Part shown: piece by piece, positions 47,398 to 58,823 of the stretch | How positions within the stretch are numbered: position 1 is the first letter of the stretch | Layout of the letters: each line of letters opens with the position of its first letter | NCBI RefSeq assembly: GCF_015999465.1 | Contig: NZ_CP065534.1 | Location: 1,984,001-2,048,000, forward strand | Direction of reading: 5' to 3' | Source of the DNA: Lonsdalea populi | GTDB taxonomy: Bacteria > Pseudomonadota > Gammaproteobacteria > Enterobacterales > Enterobacteriaceae | Length of the DNA: 64,000 nt | Notes under the pieces: model-generated | Databases searched by the model: none | What the model saw: the letters and a program-made list of their open reading frames with translations, nothing else | Told to the model about the DNA's origin: nothing | Translations under genes and position numbers: made by a program

Positions 47398-49548
47398 ATG
47401 AAAAATAATGCGTTCCTCAAACATATTCCCTGGGTAGTCATCGGCATCATCGGCGCTTTCTGTCTCGCGGTCGTCGCCCTGCGCCGGGGAGAAAACGTCA
47501 GCGCGCTGTGGATTGTCGTCGCGTCCGTCTCCGTCTATCTGGTGGCGTACCGCTATTACAGCCTGTACATCGCCCAGAAAGTCATGAAATTGGACCCGTC
47601 GCGCGCGACGCCCGCCGTCATCAACAATGACGGTCTCAACTACGTGCCCACCAACCGCTACGTGCTGTTCGGACATCACTTCGCGGCTATCGCGGGCGCA
47701 GGACCATTAGTAGGACCGGTTCTGGCGGCGCAGATGGGCTATCTGCCCGGCACGCTGTGGCTGCTGGCGGGCGTCGTGCTGGCCGGTGCCGTGCAGGATT
47801 TCATGGTGCTGTTTATCTCCTCTCGCCGCAACGGCGCGTCGCTGGGTGAGATGATCAAGGAAGAGATGGGCCGCGTACCGGGCACCATCGCTCTGTTCGG
47901 CTGCTTCCTGATTATGATTATCATCCTGGCAGTGCTGGCGTTGATCGTGGTGAAAGCGCTGGCGGAAAGTCCGTGGGGCGTGTTCACCGTATGCTCGACG
48001 GTGCCTATCGCTTTGTTCATGGGCATCTACATGCGCTTCCTTCGTCCTGGCCGTGTGGGCGAGGTTTCCGTCATCGGTATCGTGCTGCTGGTCGCCTCCA
48101 TCTGGTTCGGCGGCATTATCGCGCAAGACCCCTTCTGGGGACCGGCGCTCACCTTTAAAGACACCACCATCACCTTTACCCTGATCGGCTATGCGTTTAT
48201 CTCCGCACTGCTGCCGGTATGGCTGATACTGGCACCGCGCGACTATCTGGCGACGTTCCTGAAGATCGGCGTCATTGTTGGTCTGGCCGTAGGCATTGTG
48301 ATCCTAAATCCGGACTTGAAAATGCCTGCCATCACCCAATACGTGGACGGCACCGGCCCGCTGTGGAAAGGCGCATTGTTCCCTTTCCTGTTTATCACCA
48401 TCGCCTGTGGCGCAGTATCCGGCTTCCATGCCCTGATCGCCTCCGGCACCACGCCGAAACTGCTGGCTTGCGAAACGGATGCGCGTTTCATCGGCTACGG
48501 CGCCATGCTGATGGAGTCCTTCGTCGCCATCATGGCGCTGGTGGCCGCGTCCATCATTGAACCGGGCCTCTACTTCGCGATGAACACCCCGCCTTCAGGT
48601 CTGGGGATCGTTATGCCGAACCTGCACCAGTTGGGGACGGAAAACGCGCCGCTGGTCTTGTCGCAGCTGAAAGAGGTGACCACGCAGGCGGCGGCGACCG
48701 TCAGTAGTTGGGGCTTTGTGATTTCGCCGGAACAGATTCTGCAGACCGCCAAAGATATCGGCGAACCGTCCGTGCTGAACCGCGCAGGCGGCGCGCCGAC
48801 GCTGGCGGTGGGGATCGCGCTGGTGTTCCACCAGATCATTCCCGCCGCGGATATGGGCTTCTGGTATCACTTCGGCATTCTGTTTGAAGCGCTGTTCATT
48901 CTGACCGCATTGGATGCCGGTACACGATCCGGCCGCTTCATGCTGCAGGACCTGTTGGGCAACTTCATTCCGTTCCTGAAGAAAACCAACTCGCTGCCCG
49001 CCGGCATCGTCGGTACGGCAGGCTGCGTGGGTCTGTGGGGCTACCTGCTCTATCAGGGCGTGGTCGATCCGCTCGGCGGCGTGAAAAGCCTGTGGCCGCT
49101 GTTCGGTATTTCCAACCAGATGCTGGCCGCGGTCGCGCTGGTGCTCGCCGCCGTCGTCCTGGTGAAAATGAAGCGCACGCAATATCTTTGGGTGCCGCTG
49201 CTGCCCGCCGCCTGGCTGCTGATATGCACCACCTGGGCGCTGGGAATGAAATTGTTCAGTACCAACCCGCAGATGGAAGGTTTCCTGTTCATGGCTCGGG
49301 AGTATAAAGCGCGTATTCTGGCGGGCGGCGAACTGACCGCGCAGGAAGTCGCGAATATGAATCACATCGTGATCAATAACTATACCAACGCCGGTCTGAG
49401 CATTCTGTTCCTGGTCGTGGTCTACAGTATTATTTTCTACGGTATTCGCACCTGGCTGAACGCAAGAAAAACGGATCAGCGGACGGACAAGGAAACGCCT
49501 TATGTCCCCATCCCTGAAGGCGGCGTAAAAACCTCTTCCGGACATTGA
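47398..49548 (+). CDS. btsT: Pyruvate/H+ symporter BtsT (CstA family)
   Basis: 716 residues with about 18 hydrophobic helices. The N-terminal segment FKHIPWVxxGIIGAFCLAVV-like, then FGHHFAAIAGAGPLVGPVLA and the C-terminus TDKETPYVPIPEGGVK match E. coli BtsT (YjiY) over the whole length. It takes up pyruvate under control of BtsSR; it was formerly called a carbon-starvation peptide transporter. It is followed by yjiX and yjiA as in E. coli, but here btsSR are the next genes as well. ATG at 47398 after an AGGTTT leader. Confidence 0.96.
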   Translation: MKNNAFLKHIPWVVIGIIGAFCLAVVALRRGENVSALWIVVASVSVYLVAYRYYSLYIAQKVMKLDPSRATPAVINNDGLNYVPTNRYVLFGHHFAAIAGAGPLVGPVLAAQMGYLPGTLWLLAGVVLAGAVQDFMVLFISSRRNGASLGEMIKEEMGRVPGTIALFGCFLIMIIILAVLALIVVKALAESPWGVFTVCSTVPIALFMGIYMRFLRPGRVGEVSVIGIVLLVASIWFGGIIAQDPFWGPALTFKDTTITFTLIGYAFISALLPVWLILAPRDYLATFLKIGVIVGLAVGIVILNPDLKMPAITQYVDGTGPLWKGALFPFLFITIACGAVSGFHALIASGTTPKLLACETDARFIGYGAMLMESFVAIMALVAASIIEPGLYFAMNTPPSGLGIVMPNLHQLGTENAPLVLSQLKEVTTQAAATVSSWGFVISPEQILQTAKDIGEPSVLNRAGGAPTLAVGIALVFHQIIPAADMGFWYHFGILFEALFILTALDAGTRSGRFMLQDLLGNFIPFLKKTNSLPAGIVGTAGCVGLWGYLLYQGVVDPLGGVKSLWPLFGISNQMLAAVALVLAAVVLVKMKRTQYLWVPLLPAAWLLICTTWALGMKLFSTNPQMEGFLFMAREYKARILAGGELTAQEVANMNHIVINNYTNAGLSILFLVVVYSIIFYGIRTWLNARKTDQRTDKETPYVPIPEGGVKTSSGH

Positions 49549-49560
49549 TGGTACTCAGCA

Positions 49561-49582
49561 CAGCCCCGCCTCGGCGGGGCTG
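49561..49582 (+). repeat. Hairpin between btsT and yjiX
   Basis: CAGCCCCGCC (49561-49570) pairs with GGCGGGGCTG (49573-49582), a very stable stem without U-tract, inside the operon. It may set the btsT to yjiX expression ratio or protect the btsT mRNA. Confidence 0.7.
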
Positions 49583-49600
49583 AACCCTTAGGAAAACACG

Positions 49601-49804
49601 ATGTTTGATCAATTAGGCAAGGCGTCGAAGTATCTCGGACAGGCCGCTCGCATGCTGATCGGGATCCCTGACTATGAAACCTATGTCACGCATATGCAAA
49701 CCAACCATCCGGACAGCCCGATAATGACTTACGAAGCCTTTTTCCGTGAGCGTCAGCAGGCGCGCTACGGTGGAGACGGCAAAGGCGGCATGCGCTGCTG
49801 CTGA
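49601..49804 (+). CDS. yjiX: YjiX, DUF466/CstA-linked small protein
   Basis: 67 residues: [20 protein letters not shown], then [20 protein letters not shown] and a basic end with GGMRCC. It belongs to the YbdD/YjiX family, almost always encoded directly after CstA-type transporters. YbdD has been reported to be needed for CstA transport activity, so YjiX may do the same for BtsT. It lies 17 bp before yjiA. Confidence 0.95.
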   Translation: MFDQLGKASKYLGQAARMLIGIPDYETYVTHMQTNHPDSPIMTYEAFFRERQQARYGGDGKGGMRCC

Positions 49805-49821
49805 CCCAGAGGAGAATCATA

Positions 49822-50784
49822 ATGACCCCCATTCCCGTCACGGTATTAACCGGTTTCCTCGGCGCGGGCAAAACCACTCTGCTGCGCCATATACTTAACG
49901 CCCCCCACGGCTTGAACATCGCCGTCATTGAAAACGAATTTGGCGATGTCGCCTTCGACGATCAATTGATCGGCGACCGCGCGACGCAGATCAAAACGCT
50001 GACCAACGGCTGTATTTGCTGCACCCGCTCCAGCGAGCTAGAAGATGCGATGCTCGATCTGCTCGACGGTCGGGACAAGGGCGACATCTTATTCGACAGG
50101 CTGATGATAGAGTGCACCGGCATGGCCGACCCCGGCCCGATTATTCAGACCTTTTTCTCCCATGAGATACTGTGTGAGCGCTATTTGCTGGACGGCGTCG
50201 TCACGCTGGTAGACGCCGTGCATGCCGACGAACAGCTCGATCGCTTCCCGTTGGCACAATCGCAGATTGGCTACGCCGACCGCCTGCTGTTGACCAAAAC
50301 CGACCTCACGGGCGATCACGCCGCGCTGACGGAACGCCTGGGCCGGATCAATGCCCGCGCACCGATTTACCCGGTCACTCAGGGCCAGATTGATCTATCG
50401 AATTTATTCAACACCCAAGGCTTTCTGCTTGACGACCGCGTGGTCGCCGCCAAGCCGGTATACCGCTTCGCCCCCGGCAAGCCGGATGACATCGCCTCTA
50501 TCGTTGTGACGCTCGACTACCCGGTCGCGCTGGACGCGGTATCTAAAGTCATGGAAAGCTTACTGGCCGGTTTTACCGATAACCTGCTGCGCTACAAGGG
50601 GATGCTGTGGATTCAGGATCAGCCTCGCTGCCTGCTGTTTCAGGGCGTGCAACGCCTGTACAACGCCGACTGGGATCGCGAATGGCTACCCGGGGAGACG
50701 CCGCGCAGCACGCTGATTTTCATCGGCGTGCAACTGCCGGAACAGGACATCCGCCAGGCCTTCGAGAGCCTGCGCCCCCAATGA
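49822..50784 (+). CDS. yjiA: COG0523 GTPase YjiA
   Basis: 320 residues of the metallochaperone G3E GTPase group. P-loop GFLGAGKTTLLRHIL, the family metal motif TNGCICCTRSSEL (CxCC), the DxxG-like IECTGMADPGP and the guanine motif TKTD are visible, followed by the CobW C-terminal domain. It binds metal (zinc or cobalt in E. coli); the client is unknown. It ends the btsT operon, convergent with btsR. Confidence 0.95.
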   Translation: MTPIPVTVLTGFLGAGKTTLLRHILNAPHGLNIAVIENEFGDVAFDDQLIGDRATQIKTLTNGCICCTRSSELEDAMLDLLDGRDKGDILFDRLMIECTGMADPGPIIQTFFSHEILCERYLLDGVVTLVDAVHADEQLDRFPLAQSQIGYADRLLLTKTDLTGDHAALTERLGRINARAPIYPVTQGQIDLSNLFNTQGFLLDDRVVAAKPVYRFAPGKPDDIASIVVTLDYPVALDAVSKVMESLLAGFTDNLLRYKGMLWIQDQPRCLLFQGVQRLYNADWDREWLPGETPRSTLIFIGVQLPEQDIRQAFESLRPQ

Positions 50785-50821
50785 CAAACGTCAAACTGTC
50801 GTCGCTAAGCGTTTTCGCCGT

Positions 50822-51541
50822 TCAAAGGCCGAGCGTTTCCTTGAGGTTTTTAAGATAACGGCGGCTGACCGGCACGGTCTGACCGTCGCGCAGCAGCAGC
50901 TCCGCCTGTCCATTGTCCTCCAGTCGGATCTCGCTAAGATGAGCCATGTTGACCAGATATTGGCGGTGACAGCGCAGCAGCGGCGTGCGATGTTCCAGCG
51001 TTCGCAGCGTCAGGTCGGTGAACCCCTCCCGGCCGCCGTGGCTGGTGACATAGACGCCGCTCATGCGGCTGCTGACGTAAGCAACGTCCTCCATCTGCAG
51101 CAGATAGATACGGCCGCGACCGTTGCAGGGAATAAATTTTAGCGGCGGCTGTTGGTCGGAAAACACAGAAATATCCTGCGCCTGTCGTTCCTGCCGCAAA
51201 CGCGTCAGGGTTTTCTGCAACCGCGTGGACTCGATTGGTTTGAGCAGGTAATCAAACGCGTGCTCTTCGAATGCTTTGACCGCGTACTCATCGAAAGCGG
51301 TCAAGAATACCGTGTAGGGTCGGTGCTGATGCTCCAGCATCCCTACCATCTCCAGACCGCTGATGCGCGGCATTTGAATGTCGAGAAACATCACATCGGG
51401 ACGCAGCGCATGGACGGCGCCAATGGCTTCCACCGCGTTGGCGCACTCGCCGACAACCTTGATATCGCTCTCCTGTTGCAGTAACACACGCAGGTTTTCC
51501 CTCGCCAGCGGTTCATCGTCGACAATCAACACTCTCAACAT
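50822..51541 (-). CDS. btsR: Response regulator BtsR (LytTR type)
   Basis: 239 residues: a receiver domain ([16 protein letters not shown], phosphoacceptor Asp in [19 protein letters not shown], Lys in DYLLKPIE) and a C-terminal LytTR DNA-binding domain ([37 protein letters not shown]). It activates btsT in response to pyruvate through BtsS. The start at 51541 has GGAGGAG upstream and overlaps the btsS end by 7 bp. Confidence 0.96.
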   Translation of the reverse strand: MLRVLIVDDEPLARENLRVLLQQESDIKVVGECANAVEAIGAVHALRPDVMFLDIQMPRISGLEMVGMLEHQHRPYTVFLTAFDEYAVKAFEEHAFDYLLKPIESTRLQKTLTRLRQERQAQDISVFSDQQPPLKFIPCNGRGRIYLLQMEDVAYVSSRMSGVYVTSHGGREGFTDLTLRTLEHRTPLLRCHRQYLVNMAHLSEIRLEDNGQAELLLRDGQTVPVSRRYLKNLKETLGL

Positions 51542-53223
51542 AGACGCTCCTCCCAAGGCAGCCGAAGAATGATGCGGGTGAACCAGTCCGGCTCACAGGT
51601 GACGGTCAGGCCGTAACCGTCGCCAAAACGCGCTCGCAGGCGCTTATCCACCAGACTCATTCCCAGACCGGTACTGCTGTGGCTGGGTTGATAAAGACCG
51701 GCGTTATCTTCTATCACCAGAATCAGATGATCCCCTTCCCGGCTGGCCTGTATTGTGATTTCGCCGACGCCCAGCAGCTGTGAGGTGCCGTGCTTAATGG
51801 CATTTTCCACTATCGGTTGCAACGTGAACGCGGGCAGCCTCTGCATCGACAGTTCATCCGGTACTTTCAACTGAACGTTGAGCCGCGACTGAAATCGCGC
51901 CTTTTCAATTTGCAGGTAGGCGTTAACGTGATCCAGCTCATCAGCCAGCGTGACGATCTCCGTCGAGCGCTTGAGATTTTTGCGAAAGAAGGTCGACAGA
52001 TACTGCACCAGCTGACCGGCTTTGTCGCTATCGTGGCGGATAACGGCCATCAGGGTATTGAGCGCGTTAAACAGAAAATGCGGATTCACCTGCGCATGCA
52101 GTAATTTGATCTCCGATTGCGCCAACAACACCTTCTGATCTTCATATTTGCCGGCGAGAATTTGCGCCGATAGCAACTGCGCGATCCCTTCGCCTAACGT
52201 CCGATTGATGGAGCTGAACAGGCGATGCTTGGCTTCATAGAGTTTAATCGTCCCAATCACACACTGGTTCTCGCCGCGCAGAGGAATGACCAGCGTGGAG
52301 CCCAGTTTGCACTGCGGATGCAGCGAGCAGCGGTATGGCATCTCGTTACCGTCCGCATACACGACCTCGCCGGTTTCCAGCGCGCGCCAGGTGTAGTCAG
52401 ATGAAATCGGCTTGCCCGGCAAATGGTGGTCATCGCCGATGCCGGTAAACGCCAGCAGTTTCTCACGATCCGTGATCGCCACCGCGCCGATATCCAGTTC
52501 CTGAAACAGCACCTGCGCCACTTTGGTGCTGTTCTCTTCGTTGAAGCCCTGACGCAATATCCCCTCGGTTGACGCCGCCACCCGAAGCGCGGTCGCGGAA
52601 AACGCCGAGGTGTACTTTTCGAACATCGCGCGCTTATCCAGCAGGATGCGCATAAACATTGCGGCCCCGACGGTGTTGGTCACCATCATGGGCGCAGCGA
52701 TGCTTTGAACCAGCTGCAATGCCTCCTGAAACGGGCGGGCAAGCAGCAAGATGATCGCCATTTGCGTCAGTTCAGCGACCAGCGTCACCGCGCCCGCCGT
52801 CAGTGGGCTGAACAAACTATCGCTGCGTCCGCGCCGGATCAGCACGCTGTGCACCAGCCCGCCCAGCAATCCCTCAGTGATGGTGGAAACCATGCAACTG
52901 AATGCGGTCATCCCGCCCATGGCATAACGATGCAGCCCGCCGGTCAGGCCGACCAGTCCGCCGACCACAGGCCCGCCCAATAATCCGCCCATGACGGCGC
53001 CGATAGCGCGCGTATTGGCGATCGAATCGTCAATATGCAGACCCAGATAGGTTCCCATAATGCAGAACATGGAGAAGGTGACGTAACACAGCAGTTTGTG
53101 CGGTAACCGCACCGTGATTTGAATTAGAGGAATAAACAGACGAGTTTTACTCATCAACCAGGCGATGACTAAAAACACACACATTTGCTGCAACAGCAGT
53201 AACACTAAATTGAATGCGTACAT
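51535..53223 (-). CDS. btsS: Pyruvate sensor kinase BtsS (LytS type)
   Basis: 562 residues: a 5TM-LytS membrane sensor (about 1-200), then a GAF-like domain (about 220-345), then a HisKA-7TM/HATPase. The phospho-histidine is in [18 protein letters not shown], and the ATP site includes [12 protein letters not shown] and [11 protein letters not shown]. It senses extracellular pyruvate at high affinity in E. coli. Divergent from nothing on its left for 440 bp; btsR follows with overlap. Confidence 0.96.
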   Translation of the reverse strand: MYAFNLVLLLLQQMCVFLVIAWLMSKTRLFIPLIQITVRLPHKLLCYVTFSMFCIMGTYLGLHIDDSIANTRAIGAVMGGLLGGPVVGGLVGLTGGLHRYAMGGMTAFSCMVSTITEGLLGGLVHSVLIRRGRSDSLFSPLTAGAVTLVAELTQMAIILLLARPFQEALQLVQSIAAPMMVTNTVGAAMFMRILLDKRAMFEKYTSAFSATALRVAASTEGILRQGFNEENSTKVAQVLFQELDIGAVAITDREKLLAFTGIGDDHHLPGKPISSDYTWRALETGEVVYADGNEMPYRCSLHPQCKLGSTLVIPLRGENQCVIGTIKLYEAKHRLFSSINRTLGEGIAQLLSAQILAGKYEDQKVLLAQSEIKLLHAQVNPHFLFNALNTLMAVIRHDSDKAGQLVQYLSTFFRKNLKRSTEIVTLADELDHVNAYLQIEKARFQSRLNVQLKVPDELSMQRLPAFTLQPIVENAIKHGTSQLLGVGEITIQASREGDHLILVIEDNAGLYQPSHSSTGLGMSLVDKRLRARFGDGYGLTVTCEPDWFTRIILRLPWEERLC

Positions 53224-53664
53224 ACCCGCAGGCCGCCAGTTTTCTATGGTGTTAGCTTAGCCTGATTCGCACAGAGATTCTTTGAATAGTGGCATAAATC
53301 TGACAAAGAGTAGTCAAAATGCGGTTGCGGAGGTCGTTAGCCCTGAGTGGCTCGACGGACCGGGCAATATGTCAAAACCAGACGGCAGGAACTCCCGATA
53401 TTGTCCTGAAGTCGCCCCCCCTGAATTTCCATAAGTAGACGAGGAGAACGAGTGACATTGTCACGGGTTCAATCCTATTAAATCGCTGTCGGCGTTAGCC
53501 GGGAATAAGAGGCCATAAAGGCGAGCTGGAAAGGGAGGAACGGTGTCAGGCGGTGTCTGACTCTGAATGGAGCCAGAGCCATATTCAGGCAGAATCGATG
53601 AAAGAAAGGAAAATAACAGGCGATCCCCGCCGCAGCGGAGATCGCTATTAATGCACTCGCAGCG
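53224..53664. other. Intergenic region between mukB and btsS
   Basis: 441 bp with the btsS promoter side at the left and the mukB terminator at the right. A GTGACATTGTCAC palindrome lies at 53452-53464. No supported gene; a reverse frame at 53478-53735 overlaps the mukB end and looks spurious. Confidence 0.5.
53620..53645 (-). terminator. Terminator of the muk operon
   Basis: GCGATC (53620-53625) pairs with GATCGC (53640-53645), extended by GC pairs around a short loop, 19 bp after the mukB stop. On the reverse strand it is followed by CTGTTATTTTCC. Confidence 0.6.
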
Positions 53665-56600
53665 CTATGACGTCGGCGTCGCCACACTCTCTTCGGTTTC
53701 GCCGGCGAAGCCGCGCAGGCCAACCACATGCACATGCTCGTGGTTCTGGTAGACCTTACGGACCAGCTTGTAGGTGGTGCCTTTCTCTGGGCTGATGTTC
53801 TCGGGCGCCGCGATGATCAGCTGCATTTCCAGCCGTTCACACAGCTCGAACAGCGTGGCGATGGACTTGGCATCCAGACGCGCCGCTTCATCGAGGAACA
53901 GCAGACGACAAGGCGAAATATCCTTGCCGCGCAGCCGTTTGGACTCTTCTTCCCAGCTCTGCACCACCATCACCAGAATCGACATCCCGGTACCGATGGC
54001 TTCCCCGGTCGACAGCGCCCCGCTCTCCGCACGCAGCCAGCCGTCGGTGCCGCGGTTGACTTCCACTTCCATCTCCAGATAGTTGCGGTAGTCCAGCAGC
54101 TCCTCGCCGATGGTCTGCGGCGCGCGCTGGCCCATATCGATTTCCGGATTCAGGCGCTGATAGAGTTTCGCCAGCGCCTCCGAGAAGGTCAGGCGGTTGC
54201 TGCTAAACAGATCCTGATGCATCTCCTGCTGTTCCGACAGCACGTTCAGAAGCGTGGTATGCGTTTCACGCACGTTCACGTTCAAGCGGACGCTGTTGAC
54301 CTGACCGAACGCCACCGCCTGCAGCCCCTGGTTCAGCATGCGAATACGGTTCTGCTCGCGCTGAATGGTTTTGCGAATAATGTTGGCCACGCTGCGGGAG
54401 CTGATCGCCAGCGTTTTCTCGCGCGACGTCAGCTCTTCCGTCAGACGGTTAAGCTCGATCTCCATCTGTTCGATGGCTTCCACCGGGTCATCGGTACGAA
54501 TGATGTCCTGACGAATGCGCTCGCGCAGATGCTGATAAACGGCGATGTAGAACTGGATTTTGCGTTCCGGACGTTTGGGATCTTCGGATAAACGCAACAC
54601 GTCGCGCAGGTGCTCGTTGTCCGCTACCGCCTGACGCAACGCGCCCAGCGCCTTATCCGACATAGAACGCAGCTCGTCGGCGCTCATGTAGGCCAGTTCG
54701 CGGCGATGCAGCCGTCGCTCCATGCCGTTGTCGCGTACCAGACGCATGACGGAGCACCAGCCCGACTTGGCGGTGACAACCTGTTCACGCATCACGTGGT
54801 AGCCGCGCTCCAGCTTGCGCAGTTTCTTTTGCAAGGCCTCCATTTCGGCCTCGCAGAAGGTCAGCTGTTTCTCCAACTGGTTGCGACGCGCTCGGTTGTT
54901 GCTCAACGCCGCGTTCAGCTCGTCGCGACGCTGACGGGCGCGGGCTTCGGACTCGGCATCCGCGCGCACGCCGATATCGGTGAGTTCCTGCGTCAACTCT
55001 TTCAGCATCTCGCGCTTGGCGTCATAGGCGCTTTTCAGCGACGCCTGTAGCTGGCTGTACTGCGTCAGCTGAGCCTGATGCTGACGCAGCTGTTCGCGGG
55101 CGCGGGTACGCTCGGTTTCCGCCTGCTCCAGCCGCTGACGCAGCTTGTCGTTGAGATCGGCGTCGGCATGCAGCATGCTCGCAGAATCGGTATAGCTGAA
55201 ATGCGCCCGGCGCTGCACGACCTCGGTCAGCGCGAAGGCCTGCTGTTTAGCGAGACGCTGCGCGCTCTGCGCCTGCGTGTAGTCCGCCTGCAGCTGTTCA
55301 TGCTGTTGCGGATCGTTCTGCAAGACGCTGACCAGCGGCTCCAACTGCGCCAGCGTGGCGCCGTGCTGCTGGATGAAACGCGCGGCCTCTTCCGCCTCGT
55401 CAAGCTCCTCGCGGATTTCATCCACCCGATCGGCCAACGTGTCGTCGCACAACAGGCTGATGCGCGGGATCAGACGGTTCAGCAGCGCCGTGTTCTCTTT
55501 GGCCTGCTCATACTGCTGACGCTGCTGCTGGTTTTCATTGTCGAAATTGCTAATGGCCCGTTCCAGCTCGCCGCGACGCGCGTTAAGCTGGCGGATGTCC
55601 TCTTCCGGATCGTCGTCGAACGCCACGGCCAGATGCGCGCCGATAAAACGGCTGAACGCCTGATGCAGACGCTGGGTTTTCTGGACGTCGAACGACAGCG
55701 AAGCGTACTGCTCGGACAGCGCGTCGCGTTCGCTGCGCAGGCTTTCCAGACGCTGTTCACGGGCGGCGCGGCCAAACAACGGCACGGACGGGAAGCGCGA
55801 GTAGCGCCACTGACGGTCGGCGATCTTCACCACGACCGCTTTTTCCAGCTCTTCCACTTCGAACACGCCGTCATCGAACGACTGCGGATCGCCCTCGATC
55901 AGGTAGAGATCTTCCGGACAATCTTCTAGGCCGGAGAGCTGCTCACGCACCAGCGACAGGTCCGCGACCACGATAGCGTGACGCGACGGGCCATACAGCG
56001 CGGAGAAGTATGGCGCGTCGTCCAGCGTGACATCATCGTAGATCTCCGACAACAGTACACCGCCAAAACGCTCCGCCAGCGCGTTCAGGCGCTGATCTTC
56101 CGACCCGCCCGGCTGGCTGAGCCGTTCGATCTGCGCCTCGACTTCGCGCTTGCGGGCCGCCACTTCGTCGCGCTCGACGGTGGTTTCGCGCTCACGCTCC
56201 AGCAGCTGCTGCATGCATTCCGTGACCTGACGACTATCCTCGAAATCTTCCCCGCTCTGTTCACTGAGCTGGGACAACGTTTCCTGCGCCGCCAGCCACA
56301 CCGGCGCGCGGGCCGTTAGCTGCTGGATGCGCTGCTGGATATGATCCAGCTCCTGACGCAACGCCATACGACGTTCGCCGGCTTCCGCCACCAGTCCGGC
56401 CAACTCTTCAATCTGCGCGTCTAATTCCTGCTGCACGCCCTCAAGCTCTTCCGGCTGATACTCCTGACCGTTGCGCTTGGCAAAATCCTGCAGCAGACGT
56501 TCGGCGTCCTGCTGCTCGCGCAGACGCTGTTCCAGTTCGGACAACCGCATCCGCAGCGGCTGCACGCGTTGGGCCTGATAAAGCTGGGAGGCGCTGTCGC

Positions 56601-58107
56601 GCAGGGCGTCTTTGGCGGCCTGCCAGGCTTCGCTGCGGCTGACTGCGCCTGCTACCCGGGTCACCAGTTGATAGGCCTGCTCGTATTGGCTGTGCGCCGC
56701 ATCCGCCACGCTTAATTTCTGCTCCAGCATCAGCAGCAGTTCGGTGGCTTCCTGCTCGCGGGCGTGGAATGTGTCCAGCCAGTCATCGGCGTTTTCCGGC
56801 GTCAGATCCGGCTGTTGACAGAGGGCGCGGGCGCGCTCCAGCGCCTGCCGCGCCTGCTGATACTGGATGGCGCGCGTTTGCTGCGCGTCCAGCGCCTGCT
56901 GGTAGTCCGCCAGCTGGCTTTTCAGCTCGTCGACTTCCTGCTCCGCCGCGTCGGCGCGCTCCTGATTTTCTTCTTGCTGATCGCGCGATTCCGCCACGAT
57001 TTCGTTCTGTTCTTCAAGCTTGTCACTCAGCTCTTCCAGATCGCCGCTGTAGCGCTCGATTTTTTCCTGCTGACGCATCGCCGTCTGCACCAGACTCAAA
57101 TGGTCGCTGGCGGACTGATAGTCAGTTTCGAGATCGCTCTCCGCGCCGCTCTGCTCATGCAGCTCGCGCGACATTTCCACATGGCGGTACTGCTCGGTCG
57201 CCAGCTGCTTGCGGCTGCCGAACAGATCGCGACGCAGCGTCAGCGCGTCGTCCAGATGAATGCGCCGCTCGTTGGCATGCCGCATGTAGTCCGCCGCTAC
57301 GTAAGAGGTAGCTTCAGAAATCAGATGCTTAAACAGATCGCGGTCAGACTGGGTGACGCGAATAGCTTCCAGCGTCATGCGGTTTTCGCGCAGTGCGGCT
57401 TCCATATCCTGAAACGCCTTGCGCACGCCGCTGTTTTCCGGCAACAGGTAGTCGCGCAGCGAGCGGGTGATGGCGCTGGATATACCGCCGTACAACGACG
57501 CTTCGATCAGGTGATAGAACTTGCTGCGATCGGACGCAGAGCGTAGCCGCCGCGGCACGATCCCTAAATCGAACATCAGAGAGTGGTAATCGGTGATGGA
57601 GCTGAACTGCTTAAACTGCACCCCGTCGATTTCTTCGAGACGCTCTTTCAGCTCCGGCAACGGCAGCACGCGCGCCTGACGTTCGCCCACGGTCTGGGTC
57701 AGAATCTCGGTCGGGGCGACGGAGGTCGGCAGCCCCTGAATGGTGAAGGGTTTGATATCCACTTTGCGATCGCGACCGGCGACCTGCTGCAGGCGCACGC
57801 CCACCAGCACGCGCTGATGACGGGAGTTCACCACGTCGAGAATGGAATAGCACACCCCGGCGCGCAGCTTGCCGTGCAGCCCTTTATCGCGAGAGCCGGA
57901 AGTCGCCCCGGCCTCGGTGGTGTTGCGGAAGTGCAGCAGGGTCAGGTCGGGGATCAGCGCGGTGACGAAGGCCGCCATCGTGGTGGACTTCCCGGCGCCG
58001 TTACCGCCCGACAGCGTGGTGACCAGTTCATCCAGGTCGAAGGTACGGGCGAAGAAACCGTTCCAGTTAACCAGCGTCAGTGAGCGAAATTTACCGCGTT
58101 CAATCAT
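53665..58107 (-). CDS. mukB: Chromosome condensin MukB
   Basis: 1480-residue SMC-like motor of the MukBEF condensin. The N-terminal head has Walker A in [20 protein letters not shown]. Two long coiled coils flank the hinge at about residues 640-780 ([20 protein letters not shown]). The C-terminal head has the signature [20 protein letters not shown] and Walker [15 protein letters not shown]. Length and sequence match E. coli MukB (1486). It overlaps mukE by 4 bp and ends the operon. Confidence 0.98.
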   Translation of the reverse strand: MIERGKFRSLTLVNWNGFFARTFDLDELVTTLSGGNGAGKSTTMAAFVTALIPDLTLLHFRNTTEAGATSGSRDKGLHGKLRAGVCYSILDVVNSRHQRVLVGVRLQQVAGRDRKVDIKPFTIQGLPTSVAPTEILTQTVGERQARVLPLPELKERLEEIDGVQFKQFSSITDYHSLMFDLGIVPRRLRSASDRSKFYHLIEASLYGGISSAITRSLRDYLLPENSGVRKAFQDMEAALRENRMTLEAIRVTQSDRDLFKHLISEATSYVAADYMRHANERRIHLDDALTLRRDLFGSRKQLATEQYRHVEMSRELHEQSGAESDLETDYQSASDHLSLVQTAMRQQEKIERYSGDLEELSDKLEEQNEIVAESRDQQEENQERADAAEQEVDELKSQLADYQQALDAQQTRAIQYQQARQALERARALCQQPDLTPENADDWLDTFHAREQEATELLLMLEQKLSVADAAHSQYEQAYQLVTRVAGAVSRSEAWQAAKDALRDSASQLYQAQRVQPLRMRLSELEQRLREQQDAERLLQDFAKRNGQEYQPEELEGVQQELDAQIEELAGLVAEAGERRMALRQELDHIQQRIQQLTARAPVWLAAQETLSQLSEQSGEDFEDSRQVTECMQQLLERERETTVERDEVAARKREVEAQIERLSQPGGSEDQRLNALAERFGGVLLSEIYDDVTLDDAPYFSALYGPSRHAIVVADLSLVREQLSGLEDCPEDLYLIEGDPQSFDDGVFEVEELEKAVVVKIADRQWRYSRFPSVPLFGRAAREQRLESLRSERDALSEQYASLSFDVQKTQRLHQAFSRFIGAHLAVAFDDDPEEDIRQLNARRGELERAISNFDNENQQQRQQYEQAKENTALLNRLIPRISLLCDDTLADRVDEIREELDEAEEAARFIQQHGATLAQLEPLVSVLQNDPQQHEQLQADYTQAQSAQRLAKQQAFALTEVVQRRAHFSYTDSASMLHADADLNDKLRQRLEQAETERTRAREQLRQHQAQLTQYSQLQASLKSAYDAKREMLKELTQELTDIGVRADAESEARARQRRDELNAALSNNRARRNQLEKQLTFCEAEMEALQKKLRKLERGYHVMREQVVTAKSGWCSVMRLVRDNGMERRLHRRELAYMSADELRSMSDKALGALRQAVADNEHLRDVLRLSEDPKRPERKIQFYIAVYQHLRERIRQDIIRTDDPVEAIEQMEIELNRLTEELTSREKTLAISSRSVANIIRKTIQREQNRIRMLNQGLQAVAFGQVNSVRLNVNVRETHTTLLNVLSEQQEMHQDLFSSNRLTFSEALAKLYQRLNPEIDMGQRAPQTIGEELLDYRNYLEMEVEVNRGTDGWLRAESGALSTGEAIGTGMSILVMVVQSWEEESKRLRGKDISPCRLLFLDEAARLDAKSIATLFELCERLEMQLIIAAPENISPEKGTTYKLVRKVYQNHEHVHVVGLRGFAGETEESVATPTS

Positions 58108-58823
58108 TCCTGTTCATCCTCAACACTCGGGTTATCGCCGCTTGACTCTCCGTCGTCGCTGTCTTCGAGCGACAGGCTGCTTTCCACCGGCATGGCTTCG
58201 CCATCGCGGATCATGCGCAGCTGCGCTTCACGCGGGTCGTCGCCGCTGCGCACGTCGGCGCCGAAGCGGAACACCGCTTCGGTAATGCGGAATTTGCTGT
58301 TGTCGCTGCCCATGAAGTAAATCATGCCCAGCCGACGCAGACGGTTCAGCGAGGTGCGGACTTTTTCCTGCAGTTTCTGACGGTCCAGATCCGACCCGGT
58401 GGAACGCTGATTGACCAGCTTCAATAATTTGTTTTCATCCGCCAGGCTCATCAGCTCGTCATACAAATCCTGCTGGCTGAAGATGCCCTCGTGCGCGAGA
58501 CGTTCGGGGCTGAGGTAGAGATAGCAGAGGATTTTCCCCACCATCATGTCCAGCTCCGACAGGACGGAACGCGGGATCAGCGTCGTTGAACGCGGACGCA
58601 GGTAGAAAAAGCCCTCCGGCGCGCGAATCAGTTCTACGTTATAGCGGCTGTAGAAGAGCTCCAGCTCCTCCTGAAACTCCATCAGCAGGGCGTGGTTTTC
58701 CAGCTCTTCAACGCCAATGTGGCGTCCAGCGCGCAGTTGGCTGTCCATCGCAGGAAACTGCGGGTTGGACAGCGCGGCCATCAGTTTGGCCGTGATAATC
58801 GGTTCAATATTTGTCGATGACAT
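58104..58823 (-). CDS. mukE: Condensin subunit MukE
   Basis: 239-residue winged-helix (KITE-type) subunit. It begins [20 protein letters not shown] and has the highly conserved block [20 protein letters not shown]. The end is acidic ([20 protein letters not shown]). It binds MukF and bridges the MukB heads. The ATG at 58823 lies within the last codons of mukF (20-bp overlap), so translation is coupled; the frame opens further upstream inside mukF but without merit. Confidence 0.97.
   Translation of the reverse strand: MSSTNIEPIITAKLMAALSNPQFPAMDSQLRAGRHIGVEELENHALLMEFQEELELFYSRYNVELIRAPEGFFYLRPRSTTLIPRSVLSELDMMVGKILCYLYLSPERLAHEGIFSQQDLYDELMSLADENKLLKLVNQRSTGSDLDRQKLQEKVRTSLNRLRRLGMIYFMGSDNSKFRITEAVFRFGADVRSGDDPREAQLRMIRDGEAMPVESSLSLEDSDDGESSGDNPSVEDEQE

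Noticed and set aside
53728..58083. Long + strand ORFs across mukB (for example 53728-54591, 55078-55929, 56764-57546)
   Set aside because: Antisense shadows of a long high-GC gene, rich in R, Q, H and L; none has a domain.
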